Source: Trachythela sp. YZ-2020 (Eukaryota; Cnidaria; Anthozoa; Malacalcyonacea; Clavulariidae). Taken from it: DNA of 64,000 bases. Where the stretch lies: the NCBI GenBank assembly GCA_016169945.1, contig JADLSH010000393.1, forward strand, positions 7,643,501 to 7,707,500, given 5' to 3'. Under the pieces are notes generated by a model. The model made no database searches. It worked only from the letters and a program-made list of their open reading frames with translations, and was not told the origin of the DNA. The translations under genes were made by a program, and so were the position numbers. Numbering within the stretch: position 1 is the first letter of the stretch; the number at the start of each line of letters is the position of its first letter. This document shows, in pieces, positions 10,451 to 22,075 of this stretch.

Positions 10451-12539
10451 ATGATCGAAACCAAGGAGAGCGACAGCTCCGAAACGGAAAAAGACCACAG
10501 GAAATTTGATGGAAACCTAGAAACTATGGAAAACGATTTGAGGGAATTCAGTTCTGTTGGTTTGCTAAACGCTATTAACCTTAATGCCTCCAATGAAATT
10601 CCGAATTCTTGTGAACATTCATCTCGATCTATTCATTCTATTTCACCATGTTGGTCTGTTAAGCAACAAGATTACTTTACTAGTGCATACCCCTGGATTA
10701 TTTTTTCAAATGGAAAGATTGGTTGTCGCGAATGTAGAAACTTTAACACTTCTTGGACTGCATGCTAAACAACGAAGCCATATAAGTAAAGAATGGATAG
10801 AGTGTACTGTTTTCCATGCAAAACGAAGAGTTGTGAAACGTCAGCAGCACAAAAGTAATGCACACATAACTGCAACCAACATTTTCAAAGAACGACGAAA
10901 GAGAAAAATCCAGAGCTCAACTGGCTTGTCTGTTGCACAACATCAATCAGCTACTGAAAAATGCCTCAGAACTGCCTACTATGTTGCTAAAGAAAACAGG
11001 CCATACTCAGACTATGAGAATCTGGTAAAGCTTCAGCAGAAAAATGGAATAAGTCTCGGGGTAACTCTACACTCAAGGTGGTCATGTACAGAAATTATCG
11101 ACATAATTGCAACTACAATGCGCAAAGGTCTTATCAAGGAAATTACCAAAAATAACAAAAAGATCGCCATTATAATTGACGAAGCTACCTCAAATGCAAA
11201 GGATTCTTGCCTGGTTGTGTATGTGAGGTCGATCATCAACGGTTTCGCTGTTAACATTTTTCTAAGTATCATTGAACTAGGGGGTCAAGACGCAATTTCA
11301 ATTTTTGAATCACTTTTAGATTAGCTGAAAAGTAACGGAATTAATGACGAATACTTGGCCAAACATTTTATAGCATTTACCAGTGATGGCGCATCAGTGA
11401 TGACGGGGGCAATCAAAGGAGTCGCGACGTTACTCAAGTCGAAGTATCCGCAAATTGTTTTGTGGCATTGTCTCAATCACAGATTAGAATTAGCGGTATC
11501 AGATACAATAACAGCTGTTGCTGGTACCCAACATATTGAAGATTTCTTTGGTAAGATTTACACGTTTTATTCTCAGTCAGCAAAACTGCAAAGAGAGCTG
11601 AAAAATATTGCTGCTGAACTGTATGTCCAGCTGTGCAAAGTAGACAAAATTTTGATGACAAAATGGGTTGCATCTTCGTCTCGTGCGGTGGAATCTTTTT
11701 GGAGAAATTATCCTGCACTATACAAGCACACTTTCACAGTCCAAGGCAACACAAGCAACATATGCGGGATAACCAAACGTATGGAAATGATAGAGTTCGT
11801 CGAAGACGTAGCTATTATGAAAGACTGCCTTGGACAACTTTCAATCTTGTCCGAATCACTACAGAAGGATTGCACCACGCTCCTTAAAGCATCTGACTAC
11901 TTGCAATGGACGATAAACGCACTGGAAAAGATAAAAAATTCTTTGGAAACAAAGTCTGAATTTAGGAACATTTACGATTCCTCAGTGGAGTTTAAAGGCG
12001 TTGAGTTAAAGTCATTTCAGTCTCGAACTGGATACAAATCGTTCAATCGAAAGCAATTTCTGCAGGGTTTGATTGATAACCTCCAAAGAAGGATGATCGA
12101 TTCATCTGAGAAGACATTGTTAAACCAAATTGAATCCCTCTGCCCAGAAAAATGGCCAAGGGGGGAAAAGATTCCATGGCTCAAAGGTGAGCAAGATGTC
12201 ATGTCACTTTGCGAGAGATTCAACATCGATGCGACAGGCATAATTACATTGTATCGAGAATTTTTCAGTGATCCTCGAAACATTCCCTCGCTTATTGGAG
12301 CAAGGCTCCTAAAAGGGTTTATTCAAATTGTACCAGTTAGTAGCGCAGAGGCAGAGAGGGGATTTTCACAAATGAACTTAGTATGTACAAAGTCACGCTC
12401 TAGCATATCTGTTTCTCATTTATCCTCCTTGATGTTCATAAGCATCAATGGTCCGCCAGTACAATTTTGGGAGGCAAGTTCAGCTGTCCAACAATGGCTG
12501 AAACACCACAAGTGTGCTGTGAAAGTAATCAAACTATAA
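10451..12539 (+). pseudogene. hAT transposase, KIAA1586-like
   Basis: The N-terminal frame 10451-10768 reads SVKQQDYFTSAYPWIIFSNG and a Cys-x2-Cys zinc-finger start (GCREC). The frame then shifts near 10750 into 10584-11324, which carries HISKEWIECTV and the first catalytic strand IAIIIDEATSNAKDSC. The same frame meets an in-frame TAG at 11322-11324 and continues through 12539. That part has FIAFTSDGASVMTG (second catalytic Asp), LWHCLNHRLELAVSD, KWVASSSRAVESF, and the C-terminal hAT dimerisation block VSSAEAERGFSQMN. The order and motifs fit hAT transposases from which the vertebrate gene KIAA1586 derives. Only one indel and one stop are visible, so it is a young pseudogene or an amber-interrupted copy. 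Confidence 0.8.
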
Positions 12540-14084
12540 AAATGAAGCAGACGACAGAAGCAGAGCTCACACCTTTACAACGATTTTTTGTAAAGTAACA
12601 GTGTAACACGAAAGTCGAGGAGCCAAGTGAGCCATCAACTTGCATTATGGATCATGCATGGATATATATAGATTATGAGTATACATCTCAAGTCATAATT
12701 TATGACTCCACTCAACACACAGAAGATAAGAGATGATTGACTTGGTTCACATTAAACCGACATTTCATCGATTGATAATGAACAAATAAGACAAAACAAT
12801 TTATTAATGCTAATTGCCTATTAGGGGTGGACGTGGATAATGATTAATTGCGTTATTTTTGTATGCTAGTATTACTGTTTTGGAATGCTAGTAGTCTAGT
12901 AGTAGACTAATAATATATGAATAGTTTATCTATTTGACACTTGTGATAAGACTAAATATATCTTGATATAACGCTTGTATAAAATCAAAACACAGTAAAC
13001 AGAAATACAGAGTGATGTCCTTGTTCTGGGTTTAGGTACAATTAGGTTATACAATTTTATGGGCCCATTTATACATGAACAAAGGTTGTCCTGGTAGTAG
13101 GCTTACCCCACTAAGGCCTAAGCCCTTCAAAAGTATTAAGTGTTTTATGTGAAGTAGAGTCACTCTACTGATATGAATAGTAGCAAGTAGACATGAATTG
13201 TGTAAACAAAAACATAGCTTTCCAGCAGGGTTAATACTCTACTTTGATCACCTGGGTTAATTACATACACTGTAGGTGTTCTATTTTGTACTAAATCAAC
13301 ATTATGTACCATAAATGAATTTTCAGTATAGCACACAAACGAAGCTGTGGACTGTGGAGACCTCTGTGGTGTAATTACAACCAAAATAATATACATACTG
13401 TACCTTCTGGAGTTGATTACCAAAATATTTGAGAAATGTCTGAGTGTGCCAGGTCCGATCACCCAGAGGTTGGGATTATATCACATTTCTAGGACTACAC
13501 TTTGTAATATTATAAAGTAAATATACCTGTCATCTGTGTCATTTCCACAAATGCATCTGCTAAGCATGCTTACAGAAGATTCTGGTTGGCAAGACTGTTT
13601 TGAATGAGTTGTTCAAATTTTGTCATTGCCAAGGTTATTTGTAATGGTTTTCAAGGGACTCGCCCAGCATTGAAATAAAGCATGTTATAAGACACAAAGA
13701 ACATTAGGTGTAACCCTTGGAAACCATTGAAAATGACATTGGCAGCATCACTTTTTAGAGGAATTAACACATTTGCATGCAACTGTTGTTGCTTTGCATT
13801 CACCAGAATCTGCTTGTACTCTGTACATAATGATTCTAGTTTGGAAGTCTATTTTTTCAATAAATCAAATTAATAATTTGGATCTTGGTTAGCTATGTGA
13901 AATATGATCGATATTAAAACGTGTATGGCTGGCTAGATGAGGTGAATACAGATTTATTTAAATTTGCTCTATATGGAGTCACCCAACATTTTAACTTAGA
14001 ATAGAATAAAGCCAATAAAAGCAACATAGAACAAATAGTCTACATAATTGTTCTACATAGTTACATAAGTGTTACAACTTAGTA
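12540..14084. other. no gene recognised
   Basis: AT-rich. It probably includes the 3' flank and right end of the hAT element, but I could not match terminal repeats. The open frame at 13160-13462 on the minus strand has no recognisable motif. Confidence 0.4.
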
Positions 14085-14092
14085 GGATAGAA

Positions 14093-14425
14093 CATAGATG
14101 GATTTTCTGGGGAGTGCTACCCCTACAAATATTTGTTTTCACCCCCCCCCCCAAACGAAACTTTCACCCTCTCTAGTAGTTTAACATGCAACCCTATACA
14201 ACCCTATGGGGGTTTACAGGGTCATTTAACTCTTTCAAAGGACCTGCCAAATTCATTGACTTGACAACTTCAAAAACCTTTCCGGGAGTGCTTTCCCAGG
14301 AGTGGACCTCACTGGGGGCTGAGCCCTGCAGCACAACGTTTGGTGACGCCTTGTGTTACCTCACAAGCTACCCCCCCTAAAATTTCTGGCACCCGCCTAG
14401 TAATAAATATGAAAATCCGTCTATG
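14093..14425. mobile_element. hAT-type MITE with perfect 8-bp target duplication
   Basis: Terminal inverted repeats CATAGATGGATTTTC (14093-14107) and GAAAATCCGTCTATG (14411-14425) match with one mismatch. The element is flanked by GGATAGAA at 14085-14092 and 14426-14433, a perfect 8-bp direct repeat as made by hAT transposases. The interior contains C- and G-runs and no real gene. Confidence 0.85.
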
Positions 14426-14433
14426 GGATAGAA

Positions 14434-15997
14434 TCCAGTATATACTGTATATATATCATTTGGTGAACTGAAGAGTATCATGACATAATTGCCAAGATAC
14501 AGCAACTTGGGATAAATCTGGACCTCTACCTAAATGCCCATGTTGCCATAATACATATTGCCTGTACGTCTAAAGTTCTTGTTGTTTCAAAAGAGGTCCA
14601 TTACCAAAATATCTCCCCAGCACCTCATTGGCTCATTGCCAAATCAATAATTGAATTCCTCGCTCTGCTCAAGTTGAATATGTTCTTGCTAAGGACATCT
14701 ACATCAACAAGGTTTTGCACCAAATTCTATGAATGAGAGTGCAATATGTAGTTACTGTATAAAATATTACACAAAAAGGCAACAATCTTTCTGAGGGGAT
14801 GAACAGCTTTGCCTCAGCAAAAGTTAGCTTTGGATTCACAAGCATTATTTTGCTGCAGTGGTAAAGCAATTATGAACTATAAGTATTTAATAGGTTTTGC
14901 ATAATCTGTTTGTGTGTACCTCAGTGAGGATCATACTCTAAAATGACGATAAAAACATTGGAATCTTATAAATGAATTTATCTTAAATTTCATGTAATTA
15001 ATTTACCAATATACGATAATAGTATCAATGTTGAAAATGTTTTCATATCTATAGATTTTTAACCAATAAACATTTAAAAAAAGTATCAAATGCATAATGA
15101 AGGCCTTGTTTACAATTCCTGGTATTTATATATACACAAGACTGGAAAATCGGGCAATGCCGTCCTCAGGGACAACTTTTTGCACCCCTGGATGTCTTCT
15201 AAAATGGGTACATTTTTGCATCCTTGAGTCCGCCACTGGGCCAGGTTTTGCGCCCCTGCCCTTGGATTTAAGAGACGTTGGATTAATTCAATGGGTAAAT
15301 CAATGACAGACCAGAAAAAGACCACCAACAAACAATCTTGGGTCCAACATGCCAAGGGTAACGAAAACGAAGAGAATTTTGCTCGCAATTGTACACCATT
15401 TCGGAAAAAACCCAGCCTATTTTACAGCCAGCGAGTCACACAAAAGACAAGGAGATGCGCAGATGCCGTTCTTGTCGAATTGAAATTATGTTTGCCCGCG
15501 TAAGTTTTGTGCGTGGCTTAATGGTTTTAGTATAGTCAACTTACAAGTCGTAAGTTTTCTCAGAACAAAAATTTGCAAATATCTAAAAAACTTATCCTTA
15601 CCTTAATTTTTTTATATAATGTTCCGCTTAGTATTCCAAATTTACTTGAAAATTAAAAAAAAAATTCAATTGTCCAATTTATAGGATATGACTACTATAG
15701 TTCATACGCTGTTGTTACCATAGCAACGCGACTGTGGTTTATTTAGAAGCCATAGGTTGGACACAACAGTTATATTAATAGTTATTACCCAAAAAGCAAC
15801 TATATATTTCACAAACATGAAGATATGTGTTGCAATAGGGAAAGCACATTTTCACCCCTTGTTTTTATAATAACTGTAGGGAGCCACCTTAAGTTCAGTC
15901 ATTCACCAAATGTGTGAAAGTCTTTTTTAATTTTGGCTTATCCACCGTTTAAGCTAAACGGTCTTCGTACAACCGGCCCCAGGTATATACATACTTA
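14434..15997. other. no gene recognised
   Basis: AT-rich sequence. Near 15226-15240 the string TCCGCCACTG looks like the outer end of a hAT-like element (complement CAGTGGCGGA), but I found no partner. The open frames at 15097-15503 overlap on both strands without motifs and are taken as chance. Confidence 0.4.
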
Positions 15998-16320
15998 GGG
16001 CCTGTTTATATGATCCCGTCTATGCGGGACGGGACGTTTTCATCCCGGCTAGCCGGGAAACTCGCCTGGCCAAATGGCATGTTTATATGGACAAAATACA
16101 TTGCCGGGATGAAGCCAGAAGAAAATTTACACATGCTCAGAAGAAAAGTTTTATATGGGAATTTTTCGTTCCAGGTAGGCGGGATCCCGGCAACAGACGC
16201 CAGGATCCTGTCTAGGTGGGATAAAAGCGGGATCATATAAACACTCAATAGAGTTTATATTACAAGCGGGATCTCAGCAACTGTCCCGTCCTGCCTAGCC
16301 AGGATCATATAAACAGGCCC
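15998..16320. mobile_element. MITE with GGGCCTGTTTATATGATCC termini
   Basis: The left end at 15998 and right end at 16320 are inverted copies over about 37 bp (GGGCCTGTTTATATGATCC, then similar GGGACGGGA segments). Related GGGATCATATAAAC blocks recur inside at about 16228-16243. The 76-residue frames on both strands are by-products of the palindromic structure. A target-site duplication is unclear. Confidence 0.7.
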
Positions 16321-16376
16321 TTGCACTAATATTTTTGTATGCGTTGTAACAAATATACTGTAATGTTTATTCGAAA

Positions 16377-16645
16377 TGGGCCATTCCATTTAATATACAC
16401 CCCTCTCCCTATTGAGGAATTTGGAACCCCCTTGGATGTGTTTTTTTGGTAGCTTCCCCATAGGATATCTAAAATACCCCTTAGGATATTATCGTTCTTG
16501 CTCCCTTGGATATCTCAAAACACCTAAATTTCCCGAAAATTCCACAAGCTACCCCCTAGGAAAAATTAAGATGAAAGACCGCCCTCTCCCCTTGGATATC
16601 CAGACCCCTCAATAGGGGGGTGCACATATTAAATGGTGTGGCCCA
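16377..16645. mobile_element. second MITE, TGGGCCA-type termini
   Basis: Left sequence TGGGCCATTCCATTTAATAT followed by CACCCC and CTATTGAGG (16377-16416) is matched in inverted orientation at 16609-16645 (CCTCAATAGG...ATTAAATGGTGTGGCCCA). The arms are about 37 bp. The interior is C/T-rich (CCCCTTGGATAT repeated). No coding capacity and no clear target duplication. Confidence 0.65.
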
Positions 16646-16815
16646 ATATGCCTGCCAACAAAATCTAAACAAGACAAAGGATCTACAAGCTGACTGCTAC
16701 AACACCATTCCAAACTACTGAGGTCAAAGTAGTAAAGTACCTGTAGTTGTTGATCATGGACAGCTCGTCTCTGTTCAGTATGGTGGCCCACAAGGGTCAC
16801 AGCAAATTTACTAAA

Positions 16816-17232
16816 TTAACGGCACAACTATGCTATTTTACGGCACGAACATACTATTTTACGGCACAACTATGCTATTTTACGGCACAATCGCGCTAAA
16901 TCCCGCGGCACAACCACGCTAAATCCCATGGCACAACCACGCTAAATCCCACGGCACAACCACGCTACATCCCACGGCACAACCACGCTACATCCCACGG
17001 CACAACCACGCTAAATCCCACGGCACAACCACGCTAAATCCCACGGCACAACCACGCTAAATCCCACGGCACAACCACGCTATATCCCACGGCACAACCA
17101 CGCTAAGTCCCACGTCACGACCACGCTAAGTCCCACGGCACGACCACGCTAAAACCCACGGCACGACCACGCTAAATCTCACTGCAAAACCACGCTAAAT
17201 CCCACGGCAAAACCATCCTAAATCCCACGGCA
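16816..17232. repeat. 23-bp minisatellite, about 18 copies
   Basis: Tandem units of the form ACGGCACAACCACGCTAAAT plus CCC (23 bp). The first few units are 21 bp and T-rich (GCTATTTT). Variants include ACGACC and GCTACAT. The array ends about 100 bp before the integrase ORF. It is not a CRISPR array: there are no unique spacers. Confidence 0.9.
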
Positions 17233-17337
17233 CAGCCAACCCTAAATCTCATGGAAGTGAAAACACACGGCGGAAGTAGAAATACGTGCAGAAAAAGAAA
17301 CGCGCAGCGGAGGTAAAACAAGATATTGATATTAAAA

Positions 17338-18474
17338 ATGGCGAATGACGAAGAAGAAAAAATCGAATACTTGTTTTATAAAGGATATAGTTATGAAGAA
17401 ATTGTTGGATTCCTGTCAGTGGATTTTGGAATTCAAATGAGTTTAAGCACATTGAAGAGGAGGCTTAAGCACATGAATTTATCGCGAAAAAATGTAAATT
17501 ATGATATAAATGTAGTGAGACAAGTGATTCAAGAACTTTTAGACGGACCAGGTTCCAATGTTGGTTATCGCTCAATTTGGCATACCCTCAAACTAAGGGG
17601 TATAATTGTTCCTCGTCTTGTTGTTCAACAGTTAATGCAAGAACTTGATCCAGAAGGAGTTCAGACGAGGAAAGCGCATAGGCTACGGAGGCGACAGTAT
17701 CATTCTCCTGGCCCAAATATTGCATGGCATGCCGATGTATACGGCAAATTAAAACCATACGGTTTTCCCATCCATGGATGTATCGATGGCTTCAGTCGAA
17801 AAGTTATCTGGCTGTATGTGACGCGGTCCAACAACTATCCCGACAATATTGCTGCATACTATCTCAATTCTGTAAAAGAGCTTGGTGGGTGTCCACGTAA
17901 ACTCAACACCGACTTAGGGACCGAGAATGGCACTATGGCTGGTATTCACTGTTTTTTTCTGAATTATGAGGACTCACACCAGTATGTTGCCTCACCGAGA
18001 AATCAAAGAATCAAGTCATGGTGGGCTTTTCTAAGAAAAAACTGCAGTAATTGGTGGATAAATTTTTTCAGAGATTTAATTGAAAGAGAAAAATTTAACA
18101 CGAGTGACCCCATTCAAAGAGAATGCATGTGGTTCTGCTTTTCAAATTTAGTTCAAACTAATTTAGATGAGGTTAAAGAATCCTGGAACACCCATTATAT
18201 ACGCAAATCTAGACATGACACTATTTGTGGGAGACCAAATGCAATATATTCCTTGCCGGAGGCCCATGGGGGGATTAGTGGACTAATTGTTGATGTTACG
18301 GATAATGAATTGGCATATGTAAATGAAAATCTGATAGAAAGGGACGACGAAAACGAGTATCACGACTACTTCTGTTATGTTATGAATACTCTAAATCTCC
18401 ATCAGCCTGGACACTGGAGGGAAGCGCTGCAACTATATGAAAATTTAACCTCAATTACAGTTAATGGAATGTAA
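17338..18474 (+). CDS. integrase-core (rve) protein of the Polinton/F54H12.3 type, catalytic Glu replaced
   Basis: 378 residues from the ATG at 17338 (AAAAATGGC context). Residues 1-60 form a helix-turn-helix-like N-terminus with spaced basic residues (LKRRLKHMNLSRK). The integrase core follows: NIAWHADVYGKLKPYGF (first Asp, D133), HGCIDGFSRKVIWLYV, and LNTDLGTENG (second Asp, D192). Then comes SPRNQRIKSWWAFLRK, where family members normally have Glu after NQRI. Here codon 226 (18013-18015) is AAG, Lys. The rest is the conserved C-terminal region (FSNLVQTNLDEVKESWN, RPNAIYSLPEAHGG). The frame is fully open, unusual beside so many decayed elements. No other Polinton gene lies nearby, so it is an isolated, possibly domesticated, copy or a dead integrase that has not yet acquired stops. 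Confidence 0.8.
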   Translation: MANDEEEKIEYLFYKGYSYEEIVGFLSVDFGIQMSLSTLKRRLKHMNLSRKNVNYDINVVRQVIQELLDGPGSNVGYRSIWHTLKLRGIIVPRLVVQQLMQELDPEGVQTRKAHRLRRRQYHSPGPNIAWHADVYGKLKPYGFPIHGCIDGFSRKVIWLYVTRSNNYPDNIAAYYLNSVKELGGCPRKLNTDLGTENGTMAGIHCFFLNYEDSHQYVASPRNQRIKSWWAFLRKNCSNWWINFFRDLIEREKFNTSDPIQRECMWFCFSNLVQTNLDEVKESWNTHYIRKSRHDTICGRPNAIYSLPEAHGGISGLIVDVTDNELAYVNENLIERDDENEYHDYFCYVMNTLNLHQPGHWREALQLYENLTSITVNGM

Positions 18475-19051
18475 CACAACTAATAAACTTAAATGATTAG
18501 TGTCACACCAGGAATTAAACAATAACAAAAGCCTGCAATGCATGATCCTGACACTAATCTTTCACCACAACGTTATGCATATTTTAATTAAGTAAAATAC
18601 AGAACAAACGTCTCAAAAGCATCTAACCTTAGTTGAAGACCATTGTATTCGTGATTTAGATATCATTCAAAATTATTAATTTCATAATAGATGATTAAGT
18701 TTTATCAATTCCAGTTTACACCAAGTTTTAAGAACAGATTAGATATTCCAAACTTTTTAGAAAAGGTTTTGTAATTACTTTGAATTGTAACACAACTTGT
18801 TAAACAACTGTATAGTCCTAAAGACTAAAATATAGTTGTATGGTTACCAACTAAATCAAGCTCTGGAAATAACTAAATTTAAATATTTCAAGCCAAACTA
18901 TGAACTCAAAGCAATGTAAAATAGTCATCATAGTTAATCGACTTCATATTATACAAGCATGCGTCACAGGGTAGTTGAGTGAACTATCGCTTTGCAGATG
19001 CTTGTGATTTGCTTATGGCTACTAAAAAAACATGCTTGAAAATGAAATCAC
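18475..19051. other. no gene recognised
   Basis: AT-rich 3' flank of the integrase ORF without repeats or motifs that I can identify. Confidence 0.4.
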
Positions 19052-19255
19052 CTGATATTCTTCCGTAAACACAGTCTCTGCTTTATCAAGTTCGTTTTGC
19101 AACCGCAGAGCAATTTCTTCATCATTCTTAATTTGTACTTCATCTTCCTTACAACATGGTATATCGTCACTATTCCATATCTGTTCTTTCCTTTGACGTT
19201 TTACTGCGACATCTACTTCATCTTCGCTGGCCGAATCGCTCAAGTATATCTGGTT
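19052..19255 (-). CDS. putative internal exon, acidic protein
   Basis: A 204-nt (68-codon) block with a canonical acceptor (TTTTTTGCAG before 19255) and donor (CAG|GTGATT at 19052). It encodes SDSASEDEVDVAVKRQRKEQ and then IKNDEEIALRLQNELDKAE, which resembles a ubiquitin-interacting-type helix (E-E-x2-x-A-L-x2-x-L/E). It may belong with the block at 19798-20445 upstream on the same strand. Function unknown. Confidence 0.4.
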
Positions 19256-19797
19256 CTGCAAAAAAGACGAAATGTTGGTTTTTATGCCACTGGCCTTACC
19301 AGCTGACAGTGAATATTTAGAATGGTTAGAGGGTCACAAATATTAAAATTTTGGGCATCTCGCTCGATAGAACGAAATGTTGCAAGGTATTTATAGATAG
19401 AGTCTCGAGGTCTAAAAATAGTTAAATAATTTTCGTTCTAAATTTCCATCTATCAAAACCGTTCAATGTAAAATCACAACACTGTCACTGGACTACAAAA
19501 ATATTAGAGCAACTCTAATATCAACTAGTGCTTACTGAAATTTTCATGATTTATTGCAATTTACATTTTTACATATGGTTGGTGAAGAACCACACTGAAA
19601 GTGTAACTGTATCAGACGAGTGTTAACCTGCCCGTTAAATGGTTTTTGTATAAAATACAACATAGATTCCAGACTCCACATGTTTGAAAGGATATTGTTC
19701 TTTTCAAGTATTAAGTCTTCTATTTTTACATTAATACATTTGAAAATACAAAACATGCTGAAGTAACAAAGAATTTGTAAGCTTTTAAGAAAGTGTA
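19256..19797. other. probable intron
   Basis: Non-coding AT-rich sequence between two minus-strand coding blocks. The open frame at 19544-19855 shows no motif and is probably chance. Confidence 0.3.
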
Positions 19798-20445
19798 CTA
19801 TTTTACCTCTTTTTCTACAACTCTTGTTCGAGCAGAAGGAAGCCACGTTGAACAACCTGAACGGTCAGCACCGTCATCTAACCTCTCAGGATTTTCTCTT
19901 TCTTCACCAATGGCAATGTTCACATGTTCATCTTCTGAGTGTGAACAGAATCTCTCAACGCAAGAAAGGTCTTCAATGGTACAGAGAAAGAATGTTATTC
20001 TCTTGTAATCCTTCCTAACCTCTTCTTTGTCTTTTTTAAGATTAAAAGCTTCCTCGTTTGTTCCAGGCAGAAACTTGGCAAGCTGACCATCTTCTAACAG
20101 CAGAGTATACTCTTTCCCCTCATGGTATAAATTTCTCCAAAAGTTTTTCCACTTCTCTTTAGCATTTTCAAGAAGTGTTTCATAGTTTGATGAAGTTGAA
20201 ACTCGTAACACGCTTTGCTCTCTGTTCCTTCAGTTTTTCATCATTTGCATCCCACACCATCAAACCAATTTTTATCACAACGTCTTTTTCATCATTATTA
20301 CTAACTTTTTTGGTACCTTTCCTTTGTTTAACGTTGCTTTGCTTGGCTTTCTGATAGAATTTTTGTATTCAATATAGCTCTTCACACCAACGCGACCAAA
20401 TTGGCCAACAGGCTTTACAGCACTATTCGATCCTTGAGTATCTAA
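19798..20445 (-). pseudogene. coding blocks resembling G2/M E3 ligase-like invertebrate genes, frameshifted
   Basis: Minus-strand reading gives GQFGRVGVKSYIEYKNS, after a frame change DEKDVVIKIGLMVWDANDE, and after a second change LRVSTSSNYETLLENAKEKW with LLLEDGQLAKFLPGTNEEAF and YKRITFFLCTIED. I recall this order from cnidarian genes annotated G2/M-phase-specific E3 ubiquitin ligase-like, N-terminal to a HECT domain. No HECT domain is in the window. An acceptor (TTTTAG) precedes the first block and a donor (GAG|GTAAAA) follows the last. Two indels argue for a pseudogene or sequence errors. Confidence 0.4.
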
Positions 20446-21639
20446 AATTCAATAAAGATAAGATTAATTATCACAAAAACAGAACTTTTCCGATTCAAGA
20501 CTACATAAATCCAAAAATATTAGCCACATTGAATCAATAAAAACTCTATTTTTAATGGAAATAGATTTTATATATTCACAGACTATAAAGAGCCTAAACA
20601 AATATCAACCTAAGATTAATAATCTTTTTTTCTGGAGCTACGGACACCGTATTTATTAAAAAAAAAACCCCAAAAAAAAAACTTTCAAATAACAAACATG
20701 ATGACAAACTGTACCTCGCTCCAGGCTCCTTTTACTGAGCCTGATTGATTCAATTGATTCACAAAATGCTGCATCATCTGATTTGCATCGCTCACTTTAT
20801 GGGACAAAAACAAAACCAGTTGAAGTTACAGAGTTACACAGAAAAAAAAAAAAAAAACGTGCTTTTTTTTCAATTTAAATTTTACATTTACATAAACAAA
20901 CAATTGAATTTGACATTGAAAATGCAAAAATACAACAGTTTCAACTATTTGTTTTATTTTCACCCCCTGGTATTTTGTTGCGTGTTGTTTGAATTGATTT
21001 GAAATTTTTTTTCATTTTTTGAGCATTTATATTTTTTATTTTGTATTATGAAACGTTAGGTAACTCAAAAGGAGTAAATTGGAAACTCTTTGTTTGTTTT
21101 TGCAAGTATTGGATAATGTGATGTACATTCATTTGAAGACGAAAAAGTGTGATAAATCAAGAAGAGAAGCGGCAAGACATTGCACTGGCACGATAATTGA
21201 GCAAAACATCACTTCTATAATATCGAAGATAAAGTACACTGCACTACTTCAAAACCTGACGAAACTTGGTTGGATTATTCCTTAGTCAACTATCGTTATG
21301 TTCAATATAACTTGTGGATAATATGTGTGGGCCTCTGTGATAAGAAGCAAATATAATGGCAAAATATGACGGGGGGTAAGTGAAATGAACTGTATTAAAT
21401 CTCAACAAAACAGTATCAACCCTCATGAAATGTATTCATTTAATACATAGCTTCTTGAATAAATACAAAGTTAAAAACATAGCTTCTTGAATAAAATACA
21501 AAACAACGGTAACTACGAATAAAGCTTCTAGAATACCTTAGCAAATATCAGAATAAAGACAATAAAAATAAACAGAAATATAAAATACCTCACAAACCTT
21601 TGTTGCCATGCTCTCTTTTGAAGTTTGAAGTTGCGTCGA
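20446..21639. other. no gene recognised; A/T homopolymers
   Basis: AT-rich with poly-A runs at about 20658-20682 and 20838-20855. A partial direct repeat of CATAGCTTCTTGAATAAA occurs near 21445 and 21478. No supported gene. Confidence 0.4.
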
Positions 21640-21649
21640 TTTTTCGCAG

Positions 21650-21745
21650 ATTTTTATTCGCCGACTATTCGCACTATTCGTCGACTATTCCCACAATTCG
21701 TAGACTATTCACGGACTATTCGTACTATTCGCCTCACTATTCTAG
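21650..21745. repeat. degenerate TATTCG-rich tandem repeat
   Basis: Repeats of ACTATTCG-like octamers to undecamers with varied spacing. The array directly precedes the DIRS-type fragment. Confidence 0.6.
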
Positions 21746-21784
21746 TTTTATCAATTACCATTATTATGTTATGTCGTTCCTGTG

Positions 21785-22075
21785 GGTCGCACATTTCTAC
21801 GTCGTCTAATCAATCTACTACGCGACTCTAAATGCTATTGGAAGTCTATTCGCATTTCTCGGGCTTGTCAGTTAGATATCCAGTGGTGGTTGGACTTTTT
21901 ACCATCCTGGAATGGGGTATATTTTTTCGATCTTCCAGACTGGGCCCCTCTAGCAGATTTTGAGCTATCTAGCGATGCTTCTGGGAAGAAGGGTTTCGGA
22001 GTGTATAATAATGGTGCTTGGTTTTACAAAGCATGGCTAACCACTCACCAGTGGACATACCAGAGAGTTTGCTAG
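21785..22075 (+). pseudogene. DIRS-type retrotransposon fragment (RT/RNase H boundary)
   Basis: About 95 residues reading RRLINLLRDSKCYWKSIRIS, LDIQWWLDFLPSWNGVYFF, and the RNase H start LSSDASGKKGFGVYNNGAWF. The DIQWW..FL..WNG and SDASG motifs are characteristic of DIRS/Ngaro-type pol proteins, where SDASG carries the first RNase H catalytic Asp. The fragment has neither the RT core nor the tyrosine recombinase and ends at a stop. Confidence 0.75.

Noticed and set aside
16006..16248. 80-residue ORFs on both strands
   Set aside because: They lie within a palindromic MITE; symmetric frames are expected there.
16816..17232. CRISPR array
   Set aside because: Units are contiguous 23-bp repeats with no spacers and the genome is eukaryotic.
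17338..18474. Integrase as part of the Polinton at 57.7-64 kb
   Set aside because: They are 40 kb apart with many unrelated elements between, and nothing Polinton-like surrounds the integrase.
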